Assembly (NCBI RefSeq): GCF_963169125.1
Contig: NC_084794.1
Span: 116,846,358-116,910,357 of the forward strand
DNA length: 64,000 bases
Reading direction: 5' to 3'
Source: Humulus lupulus
Lineage: Eukaryota > Streptophyta > Magnoliopsida > Rosales > Cannabaceae
This document shows positions 10,222-21,990 of the stretch, in pieces. How positions within the stretch are numbered: position 1 is the stretch's first letter; each line of letters opens with the position of its first letter. A program made the translations under genes and the position numbers. The notes below the pieces were generated by a model that saw only the letters and a list, made by a program, of their open reading frames with translations, was not told where the DNA came from and did not search any database.

Positions 10222-13200
10222 GGCAAATTGAATGCCCTCAAACATTCGTCATTAAAATCAAAGACAACTCCATTCATAAGCAGATTCGAGAGAGGCTTAG
10301 ACACCTTTGAGAAATCTTTGATGAATCTTCGATAGAACCCAGCGTGACCAAGAAAACTTCTGACTCCTTTGACTGAAACTGGTGGAGGCAGCCTTTCAAT
10401 GGTAGAAATTTTTGCTCTATCTACCTCAATTCCTTCACTTGAAATTTTATGGCCAAGGACAATCCCCTCTTTCACCATAAAATGGCATTTCTCCCAATTC
10501 AACACCAGATTAGCCATCTCACAATGACGCAGCACGTTCTCCAAATTACCCAAACAAAGGTCGAATGATGAACCAAAAACAGAGAAATCATGCATGAAAA
10601 TCTCAATACACCAGTCTACCATGTCTGAAAATATGGCCATCATGCACCGTTGAAATGTTGCAGGGGCATTGCATAGTCCAAATGGCATTCTCCTGAAAGC
10701 AAATGTGCCATAAGGACATGTGAATGTTGTTTTCTCTTGATCCTCTGGTGCAATAGCGATCTGATGATACCCAGAATACCCATCCAAGAAACAGTAGTAG
10801 CTATGGCCTGCCAATCTGTCAAGCATCTGATCAAGGAAAGGCAAAGGAAAATGATCCTTCCTTGTGGCCTTATTAAGCTTGCGGTAGTCTATACAAATCC
10901 GCCACCCCGTTACAGTCCTTGTTGGAATGAGTTCATTGTTCTCATTTTTCACCACAGTCATTCCACCCTTCTTAGGTACCACTTGTACAAGGCTCACCCA
11001 TGCACTATCAGAAATTGGGTAGATCACCCCAACATCCAACCATTTAAGAATCTGCTCCAATACTACATCCTTCATGGCTGGATTGAGTCTTCTCTGAGCC
11101 TCTATGGATGGCTTGCTATTCTCCTCCAATAAGATTTTATGCATCACTGTCGCTGGGCTGATTCCTCTAATATCTACCAAGGTCCACCCAATGGCCAATT
11201 TATGCTTCCTTAGAACCCTCAACAGTTTCTCCAATTCTACCTTTGACAAGTCAGCTGACACAATGACCAGTAAAGTTTCATTCTCTCCCAAATAAGCATA
11301 TTGCAAGTGATCTGGGAGAACCTTTAGTTCCAACGGTGGTGGCTGCTGAATGGAGGTTAGCGGTTTATCAATCGCATCCGCTAATTCTTGGAACTTCTTC
11401 CAATATGGTAAGAACGAGTTGATCCAGTTGACACATTCTCTGATCTCAGCATCCTCATCATCATCGCCCTCATCACCCAATAATACTGCCTCTAAGGCAT
11501 CACTGCTCATCCTTCTCTTGGAGACTGCCTTTTCTATCATATCCACACTAAAGCAACTGTCACTAGCCACCGGATACTTCATAGACTTGAAGACATTAAA
11601 GACAACCTCATCTCCTTGAACTCTAAGCTTAAGCTCTCCTTTGTGAACATCAATAAGAGCTTGGCCTGTGGCTAGAAATGGCCTCCCAAGAATAATGGGG
11701 ACATCTGTGTCCTCCTCCATGTCCAGAACAATAAAGTCAGCGGGAAATATGAACTTATCCACCTTCACAAGAACATCATCAATAATACCTCGTGGATGTG
11801 TTAACGATCGATCTGCGAGCTGTAAAGTGACAGTTGTTGGTTTTGCCTCCCCCAAACCAAGTCTTTTAAACACAGATAAGGGCATCAGATTGATACTTGC
11901 CCCCAGATCACATAAGGCATGCTTACATTCAAATTTGCCAATGGTGCAAGGTATGGTGAAACTCCCCGGATCTCTCAGCTTTTGGGGTAACTTCCTTTGT
12001 AAAATAGCGCTGCACTCTTCAGTGAGTGCTACAGTCTCATAGTCCTCCATTCTCCTTTTCTTTGACAGAATCTCCTTCATGAACTTAACATAACTAGGCA
12101 TCTGCTCCAAGGCCTCCGCAAAAGGAATGTTTATGTGCAGTTTTTTAAACACCTCAAGAAACTTATAAAACTGTTTATCAAGGGTAGTCTTTCTAAGCCT
12201 CTGAGGGTATGGAACTCTAACTGGCTGTTCAATAACAACTGGCTGACTCTGTTCTGACTGTTGATGGTCTTCAGTAACCCTTTCTGAACCAGACTGTTCA
12301 CCCATCTCTTTATTCTGAACCTCTGCCTGTGGAGGTCTAGGATACTCAGTTTGCTTCCCACTCCTCAGAGTAATTGCCTGAACTTGCTCCTTGGGGTTGG
12401 CTTCAGTGTTACTAGGCAAGCTTCCCTGGGTTCTGTTATTGAGCATATTGGCCAACTGCCCAACTTGTGTCTCAAGATTTCGAATAGAGGATCTGGTCTC
12501 AGTCATAAATTGAGTCTGAGTATTAGTAAGAGTCAACAAGGCAGCTTGCAGTTCATTATGTCTCTCAGGTTGAGGCATTGGTTGTTGAGGCCTAAGCTGT
12601 TGTGATGATGAAGCTTGATTCATAGGTGGCTGAGGCATGTTATTCTGAAATTGGCCCTGAAACTGAGGTTGTTGACCTTGATTATTCTTCCACGAAAAAT
12701 TGGGATGATTTCGCCACCCAGGATTGTAGTTGTTGGAGAATGGATTATTGAGCGGCCTTTGGAAGTTTCCCACCGCTTGAAATTGAGCATGATCCATTGG
12801 GGTGCTATTATTACAGATAGGGCACTGATCGAAAGAATGAGCACCACCACACATTTCACACCTCACTGCCATCTGAACCGCATTAGCAGATAGACTGCTC
12901 TGTTGCAACTGCTTGGTCAAAGAAGCTACTTGCGCTGTTAAAGCAGTAATTGCATCCAGCTTATGCACCCCAGCTACCTTTCTGACTCCTGATGATCTTT
13001 CCTCAGACCACTGATGGTTGTTTGTAGCCATGTCCTCCAGCAGCTCATAAGCACCAGCTGCGCTCTTGCTCATAAAAGTGCCACCTGCTGCAGCATCTAT
13101 AATAGTTCTGGTTGTTGGACATAAACCATTGTAGAAATTCTGTACTAGCATCCACTGTTCAATGCCATGATGAGGACATCTTCTCAGGAGTTCCTTAAAC

Positions 13201-13823
13201 CGTTCCCAAGCTTCATACAGTGACTCCCCGTCATTCTAGCAAAAGTTATTTATCTCTCCCCTCAATTTAGCAACCTTTGACGGAGGGAAAAATTTGGATA
13301 AAAATTTCTGAGCTAGATCTTGCCAAGTGACAATGGAGTTTGGCTGCAGAGAGTTCAGCCAATTTTTAGCTCTGTCCCTTAGATAAAATGGGAAGAGCCT
13401 AAGCTTGATTGCGTCATCACTCACCCCATTATATTTGAAGGTTCCACACAACTCCAGGAAGTTGGACAAATGGGTGTGAGGATCTTCAGAGGGCAACCCA
13501 TTGAATTGCACAGAGGACTGCACCATTTGTAAAATAGCAGGCTTGATTTCGAAGTTGTTGGCCTCTACAGCTGGTGGGCGTATACTATTTTGTACTCCCG
13601 TCAGAGTGGGTAGCACATAATCTCTCAGGCTCCTCTCAGCGTTGGTCTGAGCCTGAACCCCTTGTACAACTCCTGGATTTAGACCATTCCTGCCATCCCC
13701 ATCATTCTGTGCCATCTTCACAGAATTCTGGGCCTCTCTCTTATTCTTTCTGATTTGATTGCAAGACTTTTCAATCTCAGGATTCAAAGGAACAAGTGTG
13801 GCTTTTCCTTTTCTGCCACGCAT
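10222..13823 (-). pseudogene. Athila-1 gag-protease-reverse transcriptase, truncated
   Basis: One frame runs from the ATG at 13823 ([11 protein letters not shown]) to the truncation, interrupted by an amber stop at 13236-13238 where Athila-2 has a glutamine codon. Gag has the capsid region and the knuckle [14 protein letters not shown]; the protease site CDLGAS is intact. The reverse transcriptase catalytic box reads FMHDFSVFG instead of FMDDFSVFG, so a catalytic aspartate is replaced by histidine. The last codons before the break run into foreign sequence and stop at about 10203. It cannot make active reverse transcriptase. Confidence 0.87.
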
Positions 13824-13938
13824 ATACCAAAATTCACCTGAGATGGAAAAATTTAGCAACTAAACAGATTAGAAGCAAATAAATTAAAATCAAATTAGAA
13901 TAAAAATTAATTAGACTGATATTGATAATTATTTTCAG

Positions 13939-13956
13939 TCCCCGGCAACGGCGCCA
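13939..13956 (-). promoter_or_regulatory. Primer binding site of Athila-1 (tRNA-Asp)
   Basis: The minus strand reads TGGCGCCGTTGCCGGGGA, complementary to the 3' end of plant tRNA-Asp(GTC) including CCA. It starts six bases after the LTR end. Confidence 0.9.
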
Positions 13957-13962
13957 AAAACT

Positions 13963-15311
13963 TGTTGCGAAATTTATAGCTATACAAGTGCACACAGTCG
14001 CAAACTTGTAATAAAATGGTAAAACCAAGTATCGTCCCCAAGGACTGATTTATCAATTACCAATCAATTAATCCCCTAATTCTATTTGATTAAACAATTA
14101 TCAGAGATTTTAAACTAAGAAAAATACTACAAAGCGCAGTAAAGAATTAAACAAATTAACAAAGAAAATACAATTAGGACAATTATGATCCTCTATTTTT
14201 CCACCCTGTTATTTCCTAATGCAAGCATCTATATCCCCTTCTCCCTATTCAATTATAAGTTGCAACAACAATTCATAATCTGGTCAAGACTTATGAAATT
14301 CAATCTAAAATGACAACTTCCTATATTTCTATGGTAAGTTGAATCATGTAGAAGGCATTAGCCACGCAACTCAGAAAATAAACAAATAATCTAGATACTT
14401 TCGTTCTAAATTAAATTTGCATCCGAACAATCAAAGCATATCAAATTTCACTTTTCAGATTTCAATTTGATTCATAAAATAGCAATTAGAGTTGATCAAT
14501 CAATAATCGCACAATTAACATAGATTGCAAGGAATTGAAAGAGATGATGAAGAATATCAATTTTGCATTAAACCATAGCAAGGGTTTCCAAAAGATTCAC
14601 ATAAAAGCCCTAAATAAAAATTTAGCCTATGATATTCATTCTAGCCATATAATTGTTCAATTACAAACATGAAAATTGACAGAAAAAGATGAAGAAAACT
14701 TAGAGACGAATCCTCCAATATGGTGTTCTTACTCCAGCCGTCGTCGTGTCCGTTCAACCTCTCTCAGTCGCCTATATGATTCCCAAAAACCCTACTGAAA
14801 GTTCCCTCTGGAAAAGACTGAATTGCCCATCAAAAATAACCAATTATGCCAGAATTCGCGAAACCAGCGCTATAGCGCTACCATTGTAGCGCTATAGCGC
14901 TACCATTGTAGCGCTGTAGCGCTAAACTCAGAAACAATACAGGGGAAAAACGGGGCACCAGCGCTGTAGCGCTCTTTTGGTAGCGCTATAGCGCTAAAGT
15001 CAGGAACTATCTTCCTGAAAACTGCGTCCAAGCGCTGTAGCGCTTAAGTCAGTACCGAACCTCTTCAAGAATTCTTCCTAGTGCTACAGCGCTCCCAAGG
15101 TAGCGCCGTAGCGCTACTTACAGAAACACCCAAAAGTCACAAATCCGTCTCGATTTCATTCCATTTTCGCTCCTTTTCAATATTTGCATCACTTAACATC
15201 AATAACCCTGAAACAAGAACAAACAAGCATAAATCCGAAATAAAACAACCCTGACTAATGAAAAATAGCATAAAAACTAGAACCATAAACGAGCCTAAAA
15301 CTCGTTTATCA
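13963..15311 (-). repeat. 5' LTR of Athila-1
   Basis: About 1349 bp, TG...CA on the plus strand. Its downstream edge is fixed by the PBS. The first 100 bases at the PBS side resemble the Athila-2 LTR, while the rest differs, including the GC-rich word array (AGCGCT here, CCGCGG in Athila-2). The outer boundary at 15311 is set by TTTATCA and is less certain. Confidence 0.75.
14868..15118. repeat. Array of AGCGCT palindromes in the Athila-1 LTR
   Basis: At least a dozen copies of AGCGCT, or slight variants such as AGTGCT, occur in about 250 bp, many arranged as AGCGCTATAGCGCT or AGCGCTGTAGCGCT with TAG/CCA-type spacers. The surroundings are AT-rich. A TATA-like CATATAGG follows on the element's strand near 14775. 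Confidence 0.85.
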
Positions 15312-15966
15312 ACGCTCATAACAGATTTTGATGAAGACTAAGTCTTATATTTCCCTTATTTTATCATTTAAATAATAATTCCTTAATAACAATGCATATG
15401 ACAAGTGTCATATTCTTATTGGCTCTATCTAAACCTTAGGTTATAATAATCATCATATTAATAACCAGCAATATTAACCAAACCTTATGTTAAAATTAAT
15501 ATTCTTAAACTATAGGTTAAACTTATAAAATCCATAACTATTGCTAGGAGTTTCCAACTAAATCCCGGCTTGAACCAAAATCCACAGTAATAACAATACT
15601 ATAACTACTACTGGCTATTACTATTACTACTACTATCTAACTAGCTAAGTAAAGTTCTTGGACTCTACAAGGTACTTCTATAATTATATTTGGACCACAT
15701 CTAATAAGTATTAAACAATAATAATTTTATAGAGATATATTTAAGGAAGACAAAAATAATATGATACGTGAAAGTAGTTACTAAACTGTATTAAAACATC
15801 ATAAGTTCATTGTCATGATCATGTGTGCGTTAATGTGTTTCATCAATTGCTTAAGTTTATTCTGAGTTTGTGATTTATTTGAATTTCATTGCTGGTTGGG
15901 TTGGTTCATGATATTTTAATTTTACAGAGATATATTTAAGGAAGACAAAAATAACATGATACATAC
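15312..15966. other. Unassigned CACTA-1 interior with a short direct repeat
   Basis: No coding signal. A segment of about 50 bp sharing AGATATATTTAAGGAAGAC and CAAAAATAA occurs near 15730-15775 and again near 15926-15970, the second copy running into the PP2C exon. This may be a duplication made during capture. Confidence 0.5.
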
Positions 15967-16061
15967 TTCATAACACATGCTGAGTCCCCCACATTTGCAC
16001 ATTGTGCAAAGAACTTTTCAGCACCATCAGTCCATACCAGAAGCACTGTTGCAGTGCAACC
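15967..16061 (-). pseudogene. Captured PP2C-type phosphatase exon (reverse orientation)
   Basis: On the minus strand an exon bounded by TTTTACTCAG and GTATGT reads GCTATVLLVWTDGAEKFF followed by AQCANVGDSACVM. The GDSA block corresponds to the metal-binding GDSR-like motif of plant protein phosphatase 2C, and CTAT to the preceding conserved strand. The family dephosphorylates serine and threonine. I cannot say which PP2C clade. It runs against the other captured fragments, which shows at least two capture orientations. Confidence 0.65.
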
Positions 16062-16823
16062 CTGAGTAAAACTAGTTATATTAGCACAAACTATAGCATT
16101 ATCAACATTCATCACTACACAAAATTATCAAAAAGATATCAAGTGGATATATGAATACACCATATATGTAATAATATATATTTATGTTGTTTTATTTTCT
16201 GATTTTCCTGCTTGTTGTGCACATTTATAGGGGCGGTGACTTTCTTTTTAAATATATTTTGTACACACTAAAACAAGAGTTTCAAATAATAATAACAATA
16301 CTAAAACGTATACATACATATGTATATGCTGCTAACATTGTCTTATCTTCTTCTCTGTTTTTCAAATAATAATAATAATGCAATACAGTTTTATGAGATT
16401 AGTGAATAGTAGTTTGAGTAGACAATTATTAAAAAAATTAAATCAGAGCTTGGGTTGATTGTCTAAATATTTGGATTTGTGAAATGTTTTATTCAATATC
16501 TATGTGTCTTTGAGTGAAGCCCAATTAGTTGTGTTTCTTTTGGTTTGTGTGAATGAAGTTTATTTTTTCTTTATAGTGGCTATAGTTTAGGTATTTATTA
16601 AGATCTATTTAATATTTTATATTTTATTAACTAAAAATACCCAACTATTGTTGAAGCCATGTGAGTGCCATGGCCATTTTAATCTCTTGGGGATAAATAT
16701 TCCCCTGTATTGGTTCTATTTATAAGCTTATTTTTTTATGTCGTGAATTTACTTATGAATCTGTGAGCACCAATAATTTTTGTGTTGTAGATTGTATGGT
16801 TAACCTCATCTCTTTCTTGGCAG

Positions 16824-17219
16824 GTACCTCTCTATTATGATGGGATTGGGGGCATACATTTGTCATTAAAACTTTCTGGCTCTAGCCAAACACCTATAGA
16901 GGTATGGATTAGTTTGAGTTGTAGTATCAATTATAGATGTTATTTCACTAATATCTGCATTAAAATCAATGGCTCCAAATGCAAAATATTAGATTGGATT
17001 GGATTTGGAGAAATTGTTGCAGAAGGTTATTTTATTTCAAGTGACCCAAAGGATGAGGTTCACCATGTTCCTCTTGGACCTAGTGCTATGAAAGTGGGGA
17101 TAGATCTTGTGAGAAAGAATGATGCATTTCTGTGGAGGCCTTCAACAGTTATGTCTAATATAGAAGATGCTATAGGTAGTATAATTGCATGGCCAGCTGA
17201 TAAAGTTATAATTAGGTAA
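16824..17219 (+). pseudogene. TNP1/En-Spm-like transposon protein fragment
   Basis: The frame from about 16905 to TAA at 17217-17219 contains GFGEIVAEGYFISSDPKDE, VHHVPLGPSAMKVGIDLV, FLWRPSTVMS and IEDAIGSIIAWPADKVI. This is the conserved C-terminal domain of plant TNP1/En/Spm-like proteins (Pfam Transposase_23 type), thought to bind CACTA subterminal repeats. An upstream exon-like piece at 16824-16901 follows CAG and ends before GTATGG; its link to this domain is uncertain. The protein is only a remnant, but its presence supports calling the whole unit CACTA. Confidence 0.75.
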
Positions 17220-17491
17220 TTAACTTTTTTTATGTACTCTTTTAGTTTATTATAACTTTAAGTTGAAGCATTAATTATTTAAATTTTGTTGTAGCTAAGC
17301 AAATGGACTCACAACAAAGACAAGTGCACAAAGGATGATGAATTGAAGGATGGAGCAAGTTTCGTTTACTTTTGTGTATCTTGTAATGTTTCTATTTTTC
17401 ATTTTTGAAGTAAAAATTGTTCAAGATTATAAAACTTTATTATGTTATGCTTTCAAACTTAAGTTAGAACTAAGATCTCATGAAGTAGACA

Positions 17492-18882
17492 TGTTGCGAT
17501 AATTTTGCTATGCAAGTGCACACAGTCGCAAACTTGTAATAAAATGGTAAAACCAAGTATCGTCCTCAAGGACTGAATTATCAATTACCAGTCAATTAAT
17601 CTCTTGTTCTATTTGATGAATTAAAATTTCTTGATTTTTGTAAAATACAGCAAAAGAATCGATAGAGTGCAGAAATAATAATCGACAATTAAATAGAATA
17701 ATAACTAATAGTAAAAACTCGTAATTCAATCACTGAGAAACAATTAGGATATTCAATCTCATCAACTATCCTTCCTATTATTCCCTAATGCCAAGTATGA
17801 ATTCTTCTTATTTTAACCTAATTCAATTAACAAGTTGAGACAACAGCCTATAATCATTCTATGAATTATAAACTCAACCTAGGTGACAATTTCCTATATT
17901 TCTATGGTAAATTGAACCACAAAGGTAGCATTAAATTCCACAACTTAATAACAGTTACACAATTAATTCAGATACTTTCGTTCTAAATTAGAATTATGTC
18001 CAATATAACCACAGCATAATTAAATCTCACTTCTCAGATTTTGACTTAAAAACATATATATATATATGACTAAAGATGGCCAATCAATAATCAATCTATA
18101 AGAACAGGTTATAAGGAATTGAAGAAGATTGGAAAAGAGGAAATTAAAATTGCATTAGGTCATAATAGAAATTCAAGTGATTCAATTGAACATCCTAAAC
18201 AGAAAATTAGTTCATAGTCATAGTGCTAATCACAACAGAATTTAAAGATAACATCAAGAAGAAAAACATGTAAAAATACTCTAAGCTTGAGCCTTCAACA
18301 CCAGAACTCCTCCCTTCGTCCGTACCCCTTCTCTCTTCTTTTTCGTCCTTTAAAACCTAGGATTTTTAGATTTTAGAGAGGCGGGCCGCGGCTCTACATA
18401 CACTATGCCGCGGCCCGTGTCAAAATTTCTGGGCAGACTATCCTTTCAATGCCGCGGCTCTCTGAAGCCATGCCGCGGCCCGCATCATTGTCTTTTGGGC
18501 AGAATGCCCATCCATGCCGCGGCTCTACCTAGCCATGCCGCGGCCCGAAGATGTCCTCAAAAACCATGCTTATGTTTCTCCCCCTAGCCGCGGCCCTACA
18601 TTGATCATGCCGTGGCTCTTAAGGAATTCTTCAATTCTTCAAGTTTTCATCCCAAAATTTCACCAACACTTCCAAATGGTGTTGAGAACCATTCTTGATC
18701 AAAATATGATGAAAAACTCGATTATTTCTTCCCTTTCTTTGGCATTTCCTTCCACATGCTCAATTCTTCCTGATATTCACAAAAACAACCAAACAAAGCG
18801 TAAACCCGCACTAAAACAAGGAAAAACAAAATAAAAGACTACTAAAAACATCACCAAGACATCATAAAAACTAGACTCATCA
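17492..18882 (-). repeat. 3' LTR of Athila-2
   Basis: 1391 bp, starting TGTTGCGATAA and ending GACTCATCA on the plus strand. It contains the GC-rich CCGCGG array at 18381-18634 and a TATA-like TTTTAAAGG (minus strand, 18347-18355). It differs from the other LTR by four substitutions in my reading and no indels. Confidence 0.95.
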
Positions 18883-18897
18883 AACTCCCCCAAACTT
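18883..18897 (-). promoter_or_regulatory. Polypurine tract of Athila-2
   Basis: The minus strand reads AAGTTTGGGGGAGTT directly before the 3' LTR, where plus-strand DNA synthesis is primed. Confidence 0.85.
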
Positions 18898-20240
18898 AAC
18901 CTTTACTCGCCCTCGAGTAAAGACCAAGTTACACTAACAAAAAGAAACAAACACAAAAACGAACAAGCTAAACCATCATTACCATCTACACTGCTTTGCC
19001 AACACTCATGAAACCTCAATTGCAATATTTATAACCAGAATTTCAGCTCAATTGCCTTAAAGTCCAACTTATACAGTTCAATTAGGAAAATCAATAATAT
19101 ATCATGAAAATGACTACAACACTTGCATTCTATCATATATGCTCAACTCATTCCAGATAATTCCACAAACCAAATCTACAATATGCTTGCATTACTCGAC
19201 CTTCTCCACTAATGTCAACAACACATGTTTTGAAATCAACAGGACTTTCACAGGTTATAGTGTTAGGCTTAGGTAAGGGTAGATGAAATTCTCATTTAAG
19301 CTCAATCGTTACCATAAGCATAAAACCTTAAAACCAACCAAATTTTTCTTTACCGCACCAAAAATCACCCTTTTATACAATTAGAGAGAGAGATGACAAC
19401 ACTTTTCATTATTTTCTTCTTTTCTTTTTCTAGACCTATCACTTTTTTTTTTTTTCTTTTTTTTCAAATCACACTCCCCCAAACTTATTATTTTCTATAT
19501 ATATATATGATCAAGGAGTGTGACAAAGTGATATTATTCTTTTTTTTTTTTTTTTTTTTCAAAGACTTCTCTCTCTCTTCTTTTTGTACAATCATACTGT
19601 ATTCCAATCATAACAACCTCTTACTATTTTTCCTTCTTCTTTCCCACAGATTATATGCTTATGATAACAAAAGGAAAGGAAAACAAAAATAAAGAAGTTA
19701 AGAAATTTAGGCTCAAATAGTATGATCAAGAACAAAAACCAAATTCAAGGCTCAAAAGGGTAACTAAGGATAATTAACTCAAGGTCGGCTTGAAAGGCAC
19801 AATCGATCCAAAAAAAATTGCCTAAATCACTTTTCTAAACACATGTCATCAAGAATTTCGCCTCAAAAGCCAAATAATGCAAGTTCTATTAGATTCAAAT
19901 TGTCATTCCACCAACCCTAGTCAAACTCATATAATACAATCCAAAATGTTGTCTTTTCAAAACATATTAAAAAATTTCCCACAGAACTTTTTAAATTCAA
20001 CTCTAAAACAATTGAACCAAGCACACAGTTGAATTCAATTTCCTTTTCACGAGCAAAGACAAAGCAAGTACAGACAAGAATGATGGTTTAACTTTTACAC
20101 TACAGAAAACTAAACTAAACTAAACAACGCAGAAAACAAAAATAAAACAAAATAAGCTCCCCCCCAAACTTAAGACGCACATTGTCCCCAATGTGATAAA
20201 GAAAAAAAAAACAAGGGAAGAGAACTTACCTGACGCCACA
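18898..20240. other. Athila-2 3' noncoding region with extra PPT-like copies
   Basis: No coding sequence. On the minus strand it repeats the polypurine word AAGTTTGGGGGAG at 19473-19486 and 20156-20171; a third extra copy is at 21604-21620, before the env-like ORF. It also has long T runs at 19442-19464 and 19540-19560. A perfect splice donor word CAGGTAAGT follows the env-like stop codon near 20223-20231 (minus strand). Confidence 0.7.
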
Positions 20241-21527
20241 TCAGTATGGCGGTGGAGGTGGTGGAGGTGGCCACTGATATGGAGTGTACTGTGGCGGTGG
20301 AGTGAAATAATTCTCATCGGCTGAACTCATAGTCCACCTCGTGACCAAAGTATTCAACTCCTCAATGTGAGACCGCCCATATTCATTTTGTTGCACCATA
20401 AAGTCATTATAGTGCTGATTTTGCGCCTGCTGCGATTGGATTAAATATTGATTTTGTTGAATAATGTAATCCAATCGAGCATGCGTACTCTGCGTGTGCT
20501 CGTCAATCGGTCCTCCAATTGCCAAATTTTCATGTGGGTTGCTGGGACCCGCTTCTTCTACTTCCTCCTCCTCAGCGCGATCAGGGCCCCCTGTTTCATC
20601 AGCCCGGCTGCGCTTATTTGGCTGAGTAGAGTCAGGCTGCGTAAGACAGGCTGGAGGAAAGGCCGTAAACAAGGTCTGATTGATGGCCCCCATTGGCCTC
20701 CGGACTAGATCGCTGGAAAAGGTTGGTACCTCATAAGTGCTACATAAAGTCGAAAGGAAGGTACCATGGGCGACACCAGCGGTAGTGTCGAATCGACTGA
20801 TGTTGCGTATGCTATATCGAATAATGCGACCCACATCGACCTTCTTTTGAGTCATGATAGCGTACACTAACAAACAACGCTCTCGATCAACAGAGGACAG
20901 GTGAGACGTCGGCAATAAACGTGCACACACAAAATAAAACCACGCCTTCGCAATTGGGTTTAGCTGCCACCTGAACAACTCTTTGGGCCTCCCATTATGA
21001 TAACTGAAATGTGCCCCTTCCATACTTAAGACCTCAGCCACCACATCATAGTCTGGCTCCTCGAAATGGGCCAACTGCCAGTATTCATCCTCTTGTGTAG
21101 AAAAAGAGGGAAGACCCAGTAATTGGTTGAATGCATAGGCTGATGTAGGCACCAATTTGCCTCTGACAAAATTATTCTGCTCTGCATCTTGATAGGAGAA
21201 ATTGGCGAAAAATTCATATATAATAGAGCAGTTGGCTGAATCCACATGGTTCGAGTCACAAAACAAATTCCATCTTCGACGCACTATTTCAGCTTTTATA
21301 AGTTCATAACCAGGGTGCTGTACAGCAGGGGCCTCATCAAAGTCAAACCCCCTTTCCCTTACCACCGATCTTTTATAAATCTTTTTAAACAAATCGGCAG
21401 CATCCTTACTCACAAAAAGATTCGTGTCATACTCAGCTGGGGCAGGTGGTGTTGGTGGTGGTTGAGTACGTGATGAGGATGCTTTCTTGGAGGAGGTGCC
21501 TCTAGGGGGATTTCTCTTAGGACCCAT
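20241..21527 (-). CDS. Athila env-like ORF (putative plant transposon protein)
   Basis: A 428-residue intact ORF from the ATG at 21527 to TGA at 20241, located after pol as in Athila elements. Residues about 40-270 form the conserved domain seen in Athila ORFs, with NLFVSKDAADLFKKIYKRS, ERGFDF, FANFSYQD, GLPSFSTQEDEYW and RCLLVYAIM blocks. A basic, serine-rich N-terminus (PKRNPPRGTSSKKASSSR) and a proline-rich C-terminus (PPPPPPPY) flank it. I see no signal peptide or transmembrane helix, so calling it an envelope rests only on position. Its function is unknown. The leader holds a GC-rich LTR-like module and a TATA-like box (see 21965-22230), so it may have its own promoter. A frame with an upstream TTG is open to 21539 but lacks an ATG. 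Confidence 0.85.
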   Translation of the reverse strand: MGPKRNPPRGTSSKKASSSRTQPPPTPPAPAEYDTNLFVSKDAADLFKKIYKRSVVRERGFDFDEAPAVQHPGYELIKAEIVRRRWNLFCDSNHVDSANCSIIYEFFANFSYQDAEQNNFVRGKLVPTSAYAFNQLLGLPSFSTQEDEYWQLAHFEEPDYDVVAEVLSMEGAHFSYHNGRPKELFRWQLNPIAKAWFYFVCARLLPTSHLSSVDRERCLLVYAIMTQKKVDVGRIIRYSIRNISRFDTTAGVAHGTFLSTLCSTYEVPTFSSDLVRRPMGAINQTLFTAFPPACLTQPDSTQPNKRSRADETGGPDRAEEEEVEEAGPSNPHENLAIGGPIDEHTQSTHARLDYIIQQNQYLIQSQQAQNQHYNDFMVQQNEYGRSHIEELNTLVTRWTMSSADENYFTPPPQYTPYQWPPPPPPPPY

Positions 21528-21964
21528 AATATCTTTCAAAGAGAACCAACTAAACCCCCAAATATGCTCTCAAGAACTTGAGTATACTTTCCTTTTTGGT
21601 GTCACTCCCCCCCAAACTTACTAATTACCACAATCAACACCTCAAACACTAATTCCCACAATCAATAGCCTCAAACAATAATGCCCACAATCAATAGCCT
21701 TTAACAATAATTCCCACAATCAAAAATTGACAAAACCCTTAATCTTCTCACAAGAACAACAAAGAACAATCCACAACACCACAATGCAATCTAATCTCTA
21801 ATCAAAAGTATTAGATTAGAGAAGATACACTTACTTGAATGGCACAAAAATCCTTCTTGTGGTCTCCTTGACTGATGGAAGTCTCAAACAAAATTAGAGA
21901 GAAAAGAAGTTTTGAGTGTGAGTAAGATTGTGAGAGTGAATGAATGGGATAATGGCTGATTTAG

Positions 21965-21975
21965 GGCTTTTTATC
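21965..21975 (-). promoter_or_regulatory. TATA-like box upstream of the env-like ORF
   Basis: The minus strand reads GATAAAAAGCC about 15 bp downstream of the GC-rich module and about 440 bp before the env-like ATG. A leader rich in C, T and A follows (TCACTCTCACAATC and similar). Further down the leader, a donor-like CAAGTAAGT at about 21829-21838 could start a leader intron. Inferred from sequence only. Confidence 0.4.
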
Positions 21976-21990
21976 CCAATTTTCGGACTA

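Larger units (their letters stand above)
10222..15311 (-). mobile_element. Athila-1: truncated Athila-lineage Ty3/gypsy element
   Basis: On the minus strand the element has a 5' LTR (13963-15311), PBS, gag, protease and reverse transcriptase, then breaks off at about 10222 just after reverse transcriptase. RNase H, integrase, env-like ORF and 3' LTR are missing. Its coding part is very close to Athila-2 but its LTR is clearly diverged, so it belongs to a sister subfamily. No target duplication can be assigned because the left end is lost. Confidence 0.88.

Noticed and set aside
10737..12893. Several plus-strand ORFs of 80-130 residues opposite Athila-1, with near-copies opposite Athila-2 (24726-26930)
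   Set aside because: They are antisense shadows of the conserved gag-pol frame; their conservation follows from the coding strand.
18381..18634. CRISPR-like array of CCGCGG cassettes with spacers
   Set aside because: The host is a plant; the words are short palindromes inside an LTR, repeated identically in the partner LTR.
18405..18834. ORFs of 60 and 106 residues in the Athila-2 LTR (also 28863-29292)
   Set aside because: They are duplicated only because the LTR is; they cover the GC cassette array and have no protein-like features.
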